Shown here piece by piece: positions 1 to 8,516 of a DNA stretch of 64,000 bases (the first letter of the stretch is position 1; the number at the start of each line of letters is the position of its first letter). The notes under the pieces were generated by a model. The model saw only the letters and a list, made by a program, of their open reading frames with translations. It was not told where the DNA came from and ran no database searches. Origin of the DNA: Salinibacter sp. 10B. GTDB lineage: Bacteria > Bacteroidota > Rhodothermia > Rhodothermales > Salinibacteraceae. The stretch lies in assembly GCF_002954405.1 (NCBI RefSeq), contig NZ_MQWC01000004.1:3102668-3166667 (forward strand), in the 5' to 3' direction. The position numbers and the translations under genes are program-made.

Positions 1-606
1 CTCGACCTCGATCCCTCCCTCGTGAGCTCGGTCATGGTGGAAGCCGGACACACGGCCCCGCCGGACGGATCCGACGTGCGGGCCCTTGACGTGAACCCCT
101 TGAGTGACTCTCTTCTCGACGCCGCCGTCCGCCTCGTTCGCCTTCTAGAAGAACCAGAAGACGCCCCAGTCCTCAAACCGATGATCACCCGAGAAATCAT
201 CTACCGGCTGCTCCAGGGGGAGCAGGGCGAGCGGCTGCGGCACATCGCCGTGCTGAACGGGCAGGAGCACCGCATTGCCGAAGCCGTTCGGCGCCTCCGG
301 CAAGACTTCGACCAGTCGATCCAGGTCGAAGATCTCGCGGCGGAGTTCGGCATGAGCCAGTCGAGCTTCTACCAGCACTTCAAGGACTTCACCGGGATGA
401 GCCCTCTCCAATTCCAGAAGCAGATTCGCCTCCAGGAGGCACGCCGATTGATGTTGGGGGAAGACCTGAACGCCTCGACGGCCGGGTACCGGGTGGGCTA
501 CGACAACCCCTCCCACTTCAGCCGGGAATACAAGCGCGAGTTCGGCCGCCCGCCGATGCAGGAAGTGGAGCGGATCAAAGAAACGAAGACGGTCCCAATC
601 GAATGA
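1..606 (+). CDS. AraC-family transcriptional regulator, C-terminal part (5' end outside window)
   Basis: This reading frame is open from the first base, so the gene is cut by the window edge; 201 residues are visible. The GTG at 22 is probably an internal valine, because the same residues occur internally in the paralogue at 4079-5041. The last ~100 residues form a double helix-turn-helix AraC DNA-binding domain (FGMSQSSFYQHF, then AGYRVGYDNPSHFSREYKREFG). The preceding region matches the AraC_N type N-terminal domain seen in YqhC-like regulators. Such regulators often control neighbouring oxidoreductases; here cupins and an SDR lie 1-3 kb downstream. The effector is unknown. Confidence 0.9.
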   Translation, partial: LDLDPSLVSSVMVEAGHTAPPDGSDVRALDVNPLSDSLLDAAVRLVRLLEEPEDAPVLKPMITREIIYRLLQGEQGERLRHIAVLNGQEHRIAEAVRRLRQDFDQSIQVEDLAAEFGMSQSSFYQHFKDFTGMSPLQFQKQIRLQEARRLMLGEDLNASTAGYRVGYDNPSHFSREYKREFGRPPMQEVERIKETKTVPIE

Positions 607-712
607 AGGAGAACTGCCGGCAGTCCCGACATGACGGCCGGGGCTGTCCACACGGTACGACCCTTTTTCATTCCTCCCCGACAAGACCGTCTTCGCAGCC
701 CTACCGCGTATC

Positions 713-1876
713 GTGACTGACCCATCAACACAACAAATTTCCCCTTCGCCTGCAGTTGAAGGCGGGCGCACCGGCCGACGACTGTGGATCGAGACCGGCG
801 TGGTCGTCGCGTTCTGGGCCTGCGTGTTTCTCTTGACCATCGGGGAGCGGGCGACCGGCCCCCACGCGCCCTCGTCCTGGTGGTCTCTGGGACTGGTCCA
901 CACGGCGTTCGAGAATATACTCTGGCTTTTCGCGACCCCGGGATTCTTCTGGCTCACGCACCGCTTCAATCTTGAACGGGAGACGTGGCTGTGGTCTATC
1001 CCGTTGCATCTCGGGGTGGTGTTCGTGGCGGCGGTTGCGATTGACTACACAAGTCACATTCTCTTTCCTGTTTTTTCCCAGCCCTACACGCTCGCACGCA
1101 GCCTGTCGGGGTTCGGCTTCATCGAAGAGTTCAGCATTGCTATGGTCGTCGTCATTGCCGGAGTGGCACGGGCCTACATCCTCCGGTTTCAGGAGCGCAG
1201 GGATGCGGCCCTTCGTTACAAGGCAGAGGCCGGGGCGCTGCAGGCCCAGCTCTCCGATGCGCGGCTGGAAGCCCTCCGCATGCAGATCAATCCGCACTTT
1301 CTTTTCAACACGCTCCATAGCATCAGCACCCTCGCCGGACGGGATCCGAAGGGCGTCCAGCGCATGATCGCTCGACTGAGCTCCCTCCTCCGCCGTGTGC
1401 TCGAAGGAGAGGCCACGCAGGAGGTGCCCCTCGAAAAGGAGCTCTCGTTCATCCGGGATTACCTTGAGATCCAGTGCATTCGGTTCGAGGGTCGGTTGGA
1501 GGTCTCTGAGGATATCGAGGCCGGGCTCCAAGACGCGCTCGTCCCCGACCTGATTCTACAACCCCTCGTGGAAAATGCCATCAAACACGGGTCGGACGAC
1601 GCCCCCCTCCACATCACCCTGCGGGCGCGGCGCGGTCCGGAGAATGGTCAGCTCGTGTTGGATGTCTGCGACAATGGGCCGGGGATCGACGCGGACGACG
1701 TGGAGCCCTCCGCACAGGACGGGGGCGTGGGGTTGGCTAACATCCGAAAACGACTGGACTCCCTCTACGGCCCGGACGCGACCCTCGACCTGTCGAATGC
1801 CTCCGACGGAGGCCTCGTAGCGACCATCCGGCTTCCCTACCATACAGCGGCCGAGCTTCGGGCCGAGGCTCCGTGA
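713..1876 (+). CDS. LytS-type sensor histidine kinase (orphan)
   Basis: The 387-aa protein has about four hydrophobic segments in the first ~150 residues and then a His_kinase domain with the phospho-acceptor motif QINPHFLFNTLHS. The ATPase domain has an N-box (LVENAIKHG) and a G-box (DNGPGIDADD; GVGLANIRKRL). It is an inner-membrane sensor kinase of the LytS/YehU family. The only plausible start is GTG at 713, since no in-frame ATG precedes the membrane segments. No response regulator is adjacent, because the next genes are on the other strand. It could signal to the LytTR regulator at 11787, but that is speculation. Confidence 0.9.
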   Translation: MTDPSTQQISPSPAVEGGRTGRRLWIETGVVVAFWACVFLLTIGERATGPHAPSSWWSLGLVHTAFENILWLFATPGFFWLTHRFNLERETWLWSIPLHLGVVFVAAVAIDYTSHILFPVFSQPYTLARSLSGFGFIEEFSIAMVVVIAGVARAYILRFQERRDAALRYKAEAGALQAQLSDARLEALRMQINPHFLFNTLHSISTLAGRDPKGVQRMIARLSSLLRRVLEGEATQEVPLEKELSFIRDYLEIQCIRFEGRLEVSEDIEAGLQDALVPDLILQPLVENAIKHGSDDAPLHITLRARRGPENGQLVLDVCDNGPGIDADDVEPSAQDGGVGLANIRKRLDSLYGPDATLDLSNASDGGLVATIRLPYHTAAELRAEAP

Positions 1877-1903
1877 GTGGGGCCGTCGGCCCGATTCTAC
1901 CGC

Positions 1904-2374
1904 CTATTCGGGCTGATACTCTTCGTCCGTGACCTTGTCCCTCCAGTTGACCACGGAGCTGTCCCGCTCTTCCTGGATGGCGATGTGGCTCATGGAGTGG
2001 CTTGTGGTCGCGCCGTGCCAGTGCACCACCCCCTCCGGGGTCCAGACGACGTCGCCCGCCTCGACCGCCCGTCGCTCTGCGTTGCGCCGCTGGACCCAGC
2101 CGTGGCCGGACGTGATGACCAGCCGCTGGCCACGCGGATGGCTGTGCCACGCACTGCGTGCGCCGGGGGCAAACATGACCTTCGCGGCGCCTGCGCGCGT
2201 CGGCCCGCGCGGGTCGAACAACGGCTCGATAATGGCCGTCCCGGTGAAATAGTCAGACGGCCCCATGACGGTCGGACGCGAGTCGAGGTCCGAAATCTCA
2301 TGGTCCTGCGCCTGCGCAAGAGGCGCCGCAGCGAAAATGGCGAAGGGGATGATGAATGCGATCAATCGGTTCAT
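1904..2374 (-). CDS. Exported cupin-domain protein
   Basis: The 156-aa protein begins with a cleavable signal peptide (LAQAQ cleavage region near residue 22), so it is probably periplasmic. A single cupin follows. Motif 1 has the metal-binding histidines in AWHSHPRGQ, and motif 2 is VEAGDVVWTPEGVVHWHGA. The family (small cupins often annotated as mandelonitrile-lyase-like or carboxymuconolactone-decarboxylase-associated) commonly sits beside AraC regulators and SDR or aldo-keto reductases, as here. The substrate cannot be told from sequence. It is a tandem paralogue of the shortened cupin just upstream at 2428-2640. Confidence 0.88.
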   Translation of the reverse strand: MNRLIAFIIPFAIFAAAPLAQAQDHEISDLDSRPTVMGPSDYFTGTAIIEPLFDPRGPTRAGAAKVMFAPGARSAWHSHPRGQRLVITSGHGWVQRRNAERRAVEAGDVVWTPEGVVHWHGATTSHSMSHIAIQEERDSSVVNWRDKVTDEEYQPE

Positions 2375-2427
2375 AGGCTTCTGTTGATTCTTTTATTGGG
2401 AAGACAAATCGGACTGAGCGGCTCACG

Positions 2428-2640
2428 CTATTGGGCTGAATACTCTTCGTCGCTGACCTTCTCCCCCCACTCGACCATCTCGCCGTCCTTTGCTTCCTGA
2501 ATGGCGATGTGCGTCATCGACTGCTCGGGGGTGGCACCGTGCCAGTGGTTCTCGCCTGGAGGGAACCAGACGACGTCGCCGGTGAAGGTCTTTTCCGGGC
2601 CGTCGATCGTTGGTCGCGTGTTGGCTCTGGTAATGTCCAT
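2428..2640 (-). pseudogene. Internally deleted cupin (N-terminal tip joined in frame to motif 2)
   Basis: Only 70 aa long. The first ~21 residues ([21 protein letters not shown]) match the start of a normal small cupin and the remainder ([15 protein letters not shown] onward) matches cupin motif 2 and the C-terminus. Against the full-length neighbour at 1904-2374, about 68 residues are missing between FTG and GDVVW, including motif 1 with the metal-binding His-x-His. The frame is preserved. It lacks a signal peptide, unlike its neighbour. It is probably non-functional as a metal cupin; a trimmed but expressed protein cannot be excluded. Confidence 0.75.
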
Positions 2641-2764
2641 GGGATTGGCAAACGTATTGAAAATCGATCGTGACGGGTCTGAGAACGGCCTGTGCCATAG
2701 TGCAAAGTATGCACAAACCTTCAGAGATAACCTTATTTTGAGAAAACAGCACCTTGTCGCTCTA

Positions 2765-2780
2765 GGACATCTAGATGTCC
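2765..2780. promoter_or_regulatory. Perfect 16-bp palindrome, possible operator
   Basis: GGACATCTAGATGTCC is its own reverse complement and lies 125 bp upstream of the shortened cupin and ~280 bp beyond the SDR stop. A perfect 16-mer is compatible with a dimeric regulator site, but no regulator can be assigned. Confidence 0.35.
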
Positions 2781-2791
2781 AAGCTTGACTG

Positions 2792-2858
2792 AGAGCCTAT
2801 CCGATGGACGGACGAGGCCTCCTCACTCTCTTGGATAGGCTCCAGATCAAGTCTGGAG
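2792..2858. repeat. Short inverted repeats resembling an IS terminus remnant
   Basis: The arms GAGCCTATCC (2793-2802) and GGATAGGCTC (2833-2842) are perfect 10-bp inverted repeats. They are followed at once by a second stem, CTCCAGA (2840-2846) with TCTGGAG (2852-2858). No transposase is present. The CCTATCC core also occurs at 7677-7692 and, as CCTATC, at the arms of the element at 26328-26460. The rest of the 2641-3058 gap shows no convincing gene. Confidence 0.45.
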
Positions 2859-3058
2859 CGACGGGAGGAGCCATTTCTGGCGTCTGGGGCCCCTACATGC
2901 TGCCCACATATAGCACAACACGTTCTGAGACGCTAGGCACTTGGCCTCACTCGGGCAGTCTCTTATGGATGTGGAAGGAGGGCTAGCTGGACGAATGGGC
3001 ACGAAAACCACTCCGTACCTTCACACCTCCACACCCAGCGGCGCTTGCAAAGTTGGTA

Positions 3059-3808
3059 TTACCACGGCTGCGTGGTGGGCCCGACCGTAAATTCGTTCAC
3101 GTTCGTGTCGTCGGGCTGGTCGATCGCAAAGGCCACGACGTTCGCGATCCGCTCGGGTGAGATGCCGTGCTGCTCGTACAGGCCTTCCATCGCCTCCGCC
3201 GAGCCTTCGTGGCTGATCGAATTCAGAAGCTCGGTGTTCACCGCCGCCGGATAGATCGTCGCCGTGCGGATGTTCGTCCCTTCCTGGGCCGACTCCATGC
3301 GCAGAACCTCCATGAAGTTGCGCACGAACCACTTCGATCCGCCATACACCGCATTGCCCGGATAGGCCTTCAGCCCAGCCACCGACGAGGTCGCGATGAC
3401 GTGGCCGGACTCCTGCTCGGTGAAGGTTGGCAGCACAGCGGCGACCCCGTTCAGAACGCCCTTGACGTTCACGTCGACCGTCTGGTGCCACTCGTCCGTC
3501 TTCATCGCCGAAAGCGGGGCGGTTGGCATGATGCCGGCGTTCAGGAAGATGGCGTCGACGCCGCCGAACGTGCTCTTGGCCAACTCGACGATCGCGTCGT
3601 TCTCTTCTTGGACAGTAACGTCCAGCTTCTGGTAGGCGGCCGTTCCCCCGTCCGCCTCGATCTCATTGGCAATCTGCTCCAGCTTCTCCTCGCGGCGTGC
3701 GCCCAAGACGACCTTGGCGCCGTCGTCCGCAAGCCGCTTCGCGGTCGCCTCCCCAATGCCCGAGGACGCGCCGGTGATGATAACGACCTTTCCTTCAATG
3801 TTGCTCAT
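3059..3808 (-). CDS. SDR-family NAD(P)-dependent oxidoreductase
   Basis: The 249-aa classical short-chain dehydrogenase has the Rossmann cofactor motif TGASSGIG (residues 12-19), the NAG motif (90-92), the catalytic serine near 141-142, and the YxxxK pair as Tyr155 and Lys159. ARR at residues 37-39 after beta-strand 2 suggests NADP(H) preference. It is a cytosolic oxidoreductase of the YdfG-like group; the substrate is unknown. It is divergent from the AraC regulator at 4079, which makes it that regulator's most likely target. Confidence 0.92.
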   Translation of the reverse strand: MSNIEGKVVIITGASSGIGEATAKRLADDGAKVVLGARREEKLEQIANEIEADGGTAAYQKLDVTVQEENDAIVELAKSTFGGVDAIFLNAGIMPTAPLSAMKTDEWHQTVDVNVKGVLNGVAAVLPTFTEQESGHVIATSSVAGLKAYPGNAVYGGSKWFVRNFMEVLRMESAQEGTNIRTATIYPAAVNTELLNSISHEGSAEAMEGLYEQHGISPERIANVVAFAIDQPDDTNVNEFTVGPTTQPW

Positions 3809-4078
3809 CGCTTCGACTCTTTATTTGCAGGGAGTATTCTCGCGCGAAAGCCCCTCGGTCCAGAGGCTCCGAGGCGTTCTCTTTCGTTCGCTGATTATGA
3901 TACTCAACACATGAGCCCTGCGTCTTGGAGGATTTTCCAGGATCATTGGATCATCCTCCGGAAATGCGTGCCATAGGCCCCGAACCATTGAAATATTCTT
4001 TAGCGTTGTCGTATTGTGCTGGAGCTGGAAGGCAACAAGGGACGACCAAATACACGAACTCAGAAGAGAGCCGCTGCC

Positions 4079-5041
4079 ATGAATGACTCAACAGATTCGC
4101 CCCGCGGCCATAATGAAAGTGTCAATCAGATCGACAAGCGCGAGGAGTTGCAGATGCAGGCCCACCGGGCCGAACTCGTCGACCGCATCTCCCGGGCCGT
4201 GCCTGAAGACGACAGGGTTGAGGTGCTTGACGGCCTTACCCTTCACCGCCGCTCCCAGGCCACCGAGCCGCTCCACAACGTTGCCCAACCGGCGCTCTGC
4301 GTGATGGCGCAGGGGGCCAAGGTGGTCCAGTTGGGCGACAATCACTACCGGTACGACCCCTACCACTATCTTCTGATCACCTCGAAATTGCCGATGGCGG
4401 GCGAGATCGTCGAGGCGTCGGAAGAGGAGCCGTACCTGTGCATGATTCTCTCCCTCGACGCTGATCTCGTTAGCTCGGTGATGGTCGAGGGAGGCTACGG
4501 GGCCCCGGCAGAGGGCGACAGCGTGCGAGCACTCGACATTAGCCCGCTCGGACCGCGTCTCTTGGACGCCGCCGTGCGGCTCGTTCGGCTCCTGGACCAT
4601 CCGGAAGAGGTGGACGTCTTGAAGCCGCTCATCCTGCGGGAGATCGTCTTCCGCCTCCTCCAGGGAGAGCAGGGCCACCGGCTTCGACACTTCGCTATGA
4701 TGGAGGGAGGCGACCACCGCATTGCCCAGGCCATTCAGCGATTCCACCAGGACTTCGACCAGTCGATTAAGATCGAACGCCTGGCGGAAGAGGTTGGAAT
4801 GAGTGAGTCGAGCTTCTATCAGCACTTCAAGGCCGTCACTGGCATGACGCCCCTGAAATTCCAGAAGCAGCTCCGCCTTCAGGAGGCGCGCCGGCTGATG
4901 CTCAGCGAAGACCTGAACGCCTCCACGGCGGGCTACCGTGTTGGCTACAATGACGTTCCGCACTTCAGTCGGGAATACAAACGTCTCTTTGGCGATCCGC
5001 CGAAGCGCGACGTTGAACAGTTGCAACAGACCACAGGGTAA
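4079..5041 (+). CDS. AraC-family transcriptional regulator, YqhC-like
   Basis: The protein is 320 aa from ATG 4079. An upstream GTG at 4016 adds 21 residues but has no visible ribosome site, so the ATG is preferred. The AraC_N domain occupies roughly residues 25-180 and the two-HTH AraC domain the last ~105 residues (VGMSESSFYQHFKAVTGM; AGYRVGYNDVPHFSREYKR). It is a close paralogue of the truncated regulator at 1-606. The divergent SDR gene starts at 3808, and the shared 270-bp intergenic region is the likely operator region. Confidence 0.92.
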   Translation: MNDSTDSPRGHNESVNQIDKREELQMQAHRAELVDRISRAVPEDDRVEVLDGLTLHRRSQATEPLHNVAQPALCVMAQGAKVVQLGDNHYRYDPYHYLLITSKLPMAGEIVEASEEEPYLCMILSLDADLVSSVMVEGGYGAPAEGDSVRALDISPLGPRLLDAAVRLVRLLDHPEEVDVLKPLILREIVFRLLQGEQGHRLRHFAMMEGGDHRIAQAIQRFHQDFDQSIKIERLAEEVGMSESSFYQHFKAVTGMTPLKFQKQLRLQEARRLMLSEDLNASTAGYRVGYNDVPHFSREYKRLFGDPPKRDVEQLQQTTG

Positions 5042-5068
5042 CAAGTCGCACAACGATGAGCATCCGGG

Positions 5069-7312
5069 CTATCCGTTAAACGGATTGCCCCACTCGACGT
5101 CGTCCCAGTCCTCGTCGGCTGAATCGTCGGGCTCACGGGAACGCTCGGGAGAGGTCTCCGGGGCGGTAGAGTCATCGTACTCCGTTGCCGCGGCGATGTC
5201 CGCGAGCACCGAATCCCGCACGTCGCTAACGTTCGCCTTTGCTTCTTTCAGCACCGCGAGCGGCCACTCGTTGCGTCCTTTGGTATCGTCATCGCAGTCG
5301 ACGGTGGCGTTCACCCGACGGTTGAGCATGCGGATGACGACTTCGATGTTGCTTTGCTCCTCGCCCTTCCCGACGACGTCTACGAGGTCGGTCCCCTCCG
5401 GAATGTCGAGGCGGTGCAGGATGGTGCCCGCAGCGCGGCGAACGGCGTGATCCAGAATTTTCCGATAGGCGTGCCGCTCGCGGGCCGGACGGTTGGGGGG
5501 AGGCGGCAATTCCTCGTCCCCCAACGGCTGATTGAGCGCCGCGATCTCCTGCCTGAACGCGTCGGCGTCCGGGACGTCGAGACCCTTCTCCTTGAGCGCA
5601 TCGAGCGCGTTTTCTACGTCCTGGAGGTGCTCCTTCGCCTCCTTTGCGTCCTCGCCCTCCACCGGCAGGTACGCGTCCACGTCGAACCCCTCGATCTCCT
5701 CGCGCGTCACCTCCGCCGGATCGTTGGATCCACGGGGCTCTGACGATGATTTGCGATCGTCGGCGGCAGTCGTTTCCTCGTTCTGAGCGGCGGCCCACGC
5801 ATCGAGGTCGGCCAGCACCTGCGCCTCCTCGGTCTCATTTTTGAAGTACTGCCAATGCGCCTCCTGATTGAGTCCGGCGTGCGCCACGACGTGCGCGAGG
5901 TTATCGGTGTCGTTGCCGTTGGGAAGCGCGCGGAGGGCCCGGCCCACAAACTGGGTGTAGGGGGCCACGGAGCGGAAGGGGCGGAAGAGGGCGGCGATGG
6001 AGATGTTTTTATTGTCGTACCCCTCGCCCAGGATGCCGACGTGCACCATCGCGTCGATGTCGCCGTGCTCGTAGGCGCGGAGGCGCCGCTCCCGCTCCTC
6101 CTCCGTCATGCCCTCGCTCGCCACGAACGCCGCCTCGACGCCGCGCCCCCGGTAGAGGGCCGCCACCTGCTCGGCGTGCCGGATCGAACAGGCGGCGCCC
6201 AGAATCTGGTGCCGCTCGGTCCCGCGCCGATTTTTGGCCTGCAGAAGCTGCACGCTACGGTCCACGATCGTCTCATTGCACACGTCCGACAACGCCACGC
6301 CCCGCGAGAACCACGTTTCCTCCCGAAGGTCCATGATCTCCTCGCGGGTGTAGGACTGTTCCTTGCCCTCCACCGTGAACGTCATCTCCGAAGCCACGGC
6401 GTCGACGCGGACGATGTTTTTGACGTATCCAGCCGCGATGGCGTCGGCGAGGCGGTAGCTGTAGACGGGCTCGGCGCGGATCGGCTTTTCGTCGCTCCGG
6501 AAGGGCGTGGCCGTCAGGTAAATCTTCTTCGCGTCGGGAAAGGCCGCGTTCACGTTCTGCCACGAGTCGGCAGGGGCGTGGTGCGCCTCGTCTACGATGA
6601 TGAGGTCGAAGAAGTCGGACGGGAAGAGAGGGAGCCAGCCCTGCATCTGCTGCACGTTCGTCACGATCACGTCGGCTCGGCGGCAGTCCTCTTCGTTCAC
6701 GCGGCCCCGCTCCAGCGCCACCACGCGGGGCAGGCGGACCGATTCCGGCAGAATGTCGCAAAAGTGGTAGAAGTTGCCAGTGCCGCTGAGGGTACCTTCG
6801 GTCAGCCCGTCCTTGATCGTGAGGTTGGGTGCCACGACCAGCACGCGCCCGTCCGCGATGCCGAACGGGGCACATGCGATGAGACCGGACTTTCCGCAGC
6901 CGGTGGGCAGCGTGACGATGGCGGGCAGTGAGGTTGGGCGCTCTTCCGCAAAATAATCGCGCAGCGCCACGTAGCCTTCCTCCTGCGGTACGCGCAGCTG
7001 GTTATTGCCGACGATTTTCGCGTCGGTCTCCTGAAAGTAGAGGCGGATGTCGTTGTCCTGCCGCTCATGCCGTGCCGTCATCTGCTCGGTGCGGGCGGTG
7101 TCGCCGGCCCCCTTCGCCTGATTGCACTCGTGGCAGAGCGGATCGAGGTTGAAGACGGCGTGCTCGCCGCCCTCGGAAAATGCTTCTCTATGATCGAGGT
7201 GGCGGAGCAGTTTCTCCCCATCAATCGGACGGCCGCACTCCTCGCACGTCTGCCCGTCGAAGTACTCAACGCGGCGGCGGACGGCCTCAGGGATGTGGCG
7301 GCTGCGGGACAT
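5069..7312 (-). CDS. HNH endonuclease / superfamily II helicase fusion protein
   Basis: A 747-aa cytosolic protein. Residues 20-66 are an HNH domain with two zinc-knuckle CxxC pairs (C23/C26 and C60/C63) and the HLDH metal motif at 38-41. Residues ~110-500 are an SF2 helicase core: Walker A LPTGCGKS (135-142), DEAH box (241-244), TAT motif (267-269), and motif VI QFVGRALRA (~450-460), as in type III restriction Res subunits. The C-terminal ~220 residues are charged, partly helical and unrecognised, ending in an acidic tail. No methyltransferase or partner gene is adjacent. It could be a stand-alone anti-phage nuclease-helicase or a DNA-repair enzyme. Confidence 0.88.
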   Translation of the reverse strand: MSRSRHIPEAVRRRVEYFDGQTCEECGRPIDGEKLLRHLDHREAFSEGGEHAVFNLDPLCHECNQAKGAGDTARTEQMTARHERQDNDIRLYFQETDAKIVGNNQLRVPQEEGYVALRDYFAEERPTSLPAIVTLPTGCGKSGLIACAPFGIADGRVLVVAPNLTIKDGLTEGTLSGTGNFYHFCDILPESVRLPRVVALERGRVNEEDCRRADVIVTNVQQMQGWLPLFPSDFFDLIIVDEAHHAPADSWQNVNAAFPDAKKIYLTATPFRSDEKPIRAEPVYSYRLADAIAAGYVKNIVRVDAVASEMTFTVEGKEQSYTREEIMDLREETWFSRGVALSDVCNETIVDRSVQLLQAKNRRGTERHQILGAACSIRHAEQVAALYRGRGVEAAFVASEGMTEEERERRLRAYEHGDIDAMVHVGILGEGYDNKNISIAALFRPFRSVAPYTQFVGRALRALPNGNDTDNLAHVVAHAGLNQEAHWQYFKNETEEAQVLADLDAWAAAQNEETTAADDRKSSSEPRGSNDPAEVTREEIEGFDVDAYLPVEGEDAKEAKEHLQDVENALDALKEKGLDVPDADAFRQEIAALNQPLGDEELPPPPNRPARERHAYRKILDHAVRRAAGTILHRLDIPEGTDLVDVVGKGEEQSNIEVVIRMLNRRVNATVDCDDDTKGRNEWPLAVLKEAKANVSDVRDSVLADIAAATEYDDSTAPETSPERSREPDDSADEDWDDVEWGNPFNG

Positions 7313-7709
7313 GCCTTCGTTGTGCGTTTGGGGGTTGAGGGTTGGAGGGGGGTTGTGCGTTGGGCGTGTCGAATTGTTTGGCGTACGCTCTCGACTCCCG
7401 TTCTACTGTTCATGCGAACGCATCTAGCCATTTTCGCACGTGAGCAGGGAGATTCAGAATCTCCGGAATCGTCCCCCTTTTGAGAAAAAACAGTTGCCAA
7501 GCCCTTCCTCACAGATCGGTATGCCGCATCCTAGGGTGTGGTCCGAGTGCTCGCGGAGACGGGTGCCGGTCCGCACCGCTCACCTCTCGCTCGCGCCCGT
7601 TCATTCTCGACACTGACCGTTCGGCGCGAGTTCGTTGCGACCGGGGCGCTCACATTGCACGTTACCCGGTGAGCCTGAGACCTATCCAAAACTCGCATGC
7701 CGGTCGGCC
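7313..7709. other. Intergenic region without a recognised gene
   Basis: This is a 397-bp gap upstream of the HNH-helicase gene (minus) and of the receptor remnant (plus), so it should hold both promoters. The only structured element seen is GAGACCTATCCAAAAC at 7677-7692, which resembles the ends of the inverted-repeat element at 26328-26460. No tRNA fold or convincing small ORF was found. Confidence 0.4.
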
Positions 7710-8381
7710 ATGTTGTATCTCATTTCTCCATTCCGGATGTCCTTCGGTTTCGTTCTGACGATCCTCCTGAGTGTGTTCGTCGGCGTCGGCCCGGTTGCGG
7801 CCGTTCCCGTGGGGACGGACACGTCGGACGCTCCGCGCGGCGCCCTCACGGGACGGGTGGTGGACCAGACCACCAAGCAACCCCTTCCCGGCGCCAACGT
7901 CTACATTGAACGTCTGGATCGAGGCACCGCGACCCGCAACGACGGCCGGTTCACTCTCGACGGTCTCCCGACCGGAACCTACACCGTACGGGTATCGATG
8001 GTGGGATACGAGACCGTCGTCCGCGGACCGGTGCCCGTGACTAACGGGCGGCCCCATCAACTCTCCGTAACGCTCCAGCCCACGGTCGTCCAGACGGACG
8101 GAGTCGAGGTGACGGCTAATTACTACGAGACCGCCGCCGACGCCCCCACGTCTCTGCGCACGCTGGGGACCGAAGAGATTCGGCGGGCGCCCGGCGCGGC
8201 TGTGGGCAACGACCGCCGCGACCACTTCGCGTGGGGCACCGTCACCAGCTATGTCGAGGTGCAGAACGTAACCGGGCGCCGCAACGTCGCCACCCGGCTG
8301 TACGACGCCGACACGCACAGCGTGGAGGACGTGACGCACTGGGGCCGCTTCTTCGTCGGGGGCGTGAAGGTGGAGCTCTAA
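7710..8381 (+). pseudogene. TonB-dependent receptor remnant with most of plug and barrel deleted in frame
   Basis: The 223-aa product starts with a signal peptide (either ATG 7710 or ATG 7737 is possible), then a CarboxypepD_reg domain (GRVVDQTTKQPLPGANVYIE through PTGTYTVRVSMVGYETV). Next comes the characteristic run into a receptor plug (SLRTLGTEEIRRAPGAA). Instead of a plug and 22-strand barrel (~600 residues), the frame jumps near 8200-8230 to a segment like the last barrel strands (TSYVEVQNVTGRRNVATRLY; WGRFFVGGVKVEL). A functional receptor is very unlikely. The frame is intact, so a small exported protein could still be made. Confidence 0.7.
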
Positions 8382-8516
8382 CTTCTCACGGGCTCGCCGG
8401 GCTTGGTACCTCCTCCGATGGACGGCCATGGTTCCTTGCTGCGACCGCCGGCCAATGGAAGAGGCAGCGACTCGCACCATTCCGCTCGTTCCCTGCACCA
8501 CAATCCTCGTAGTGTC

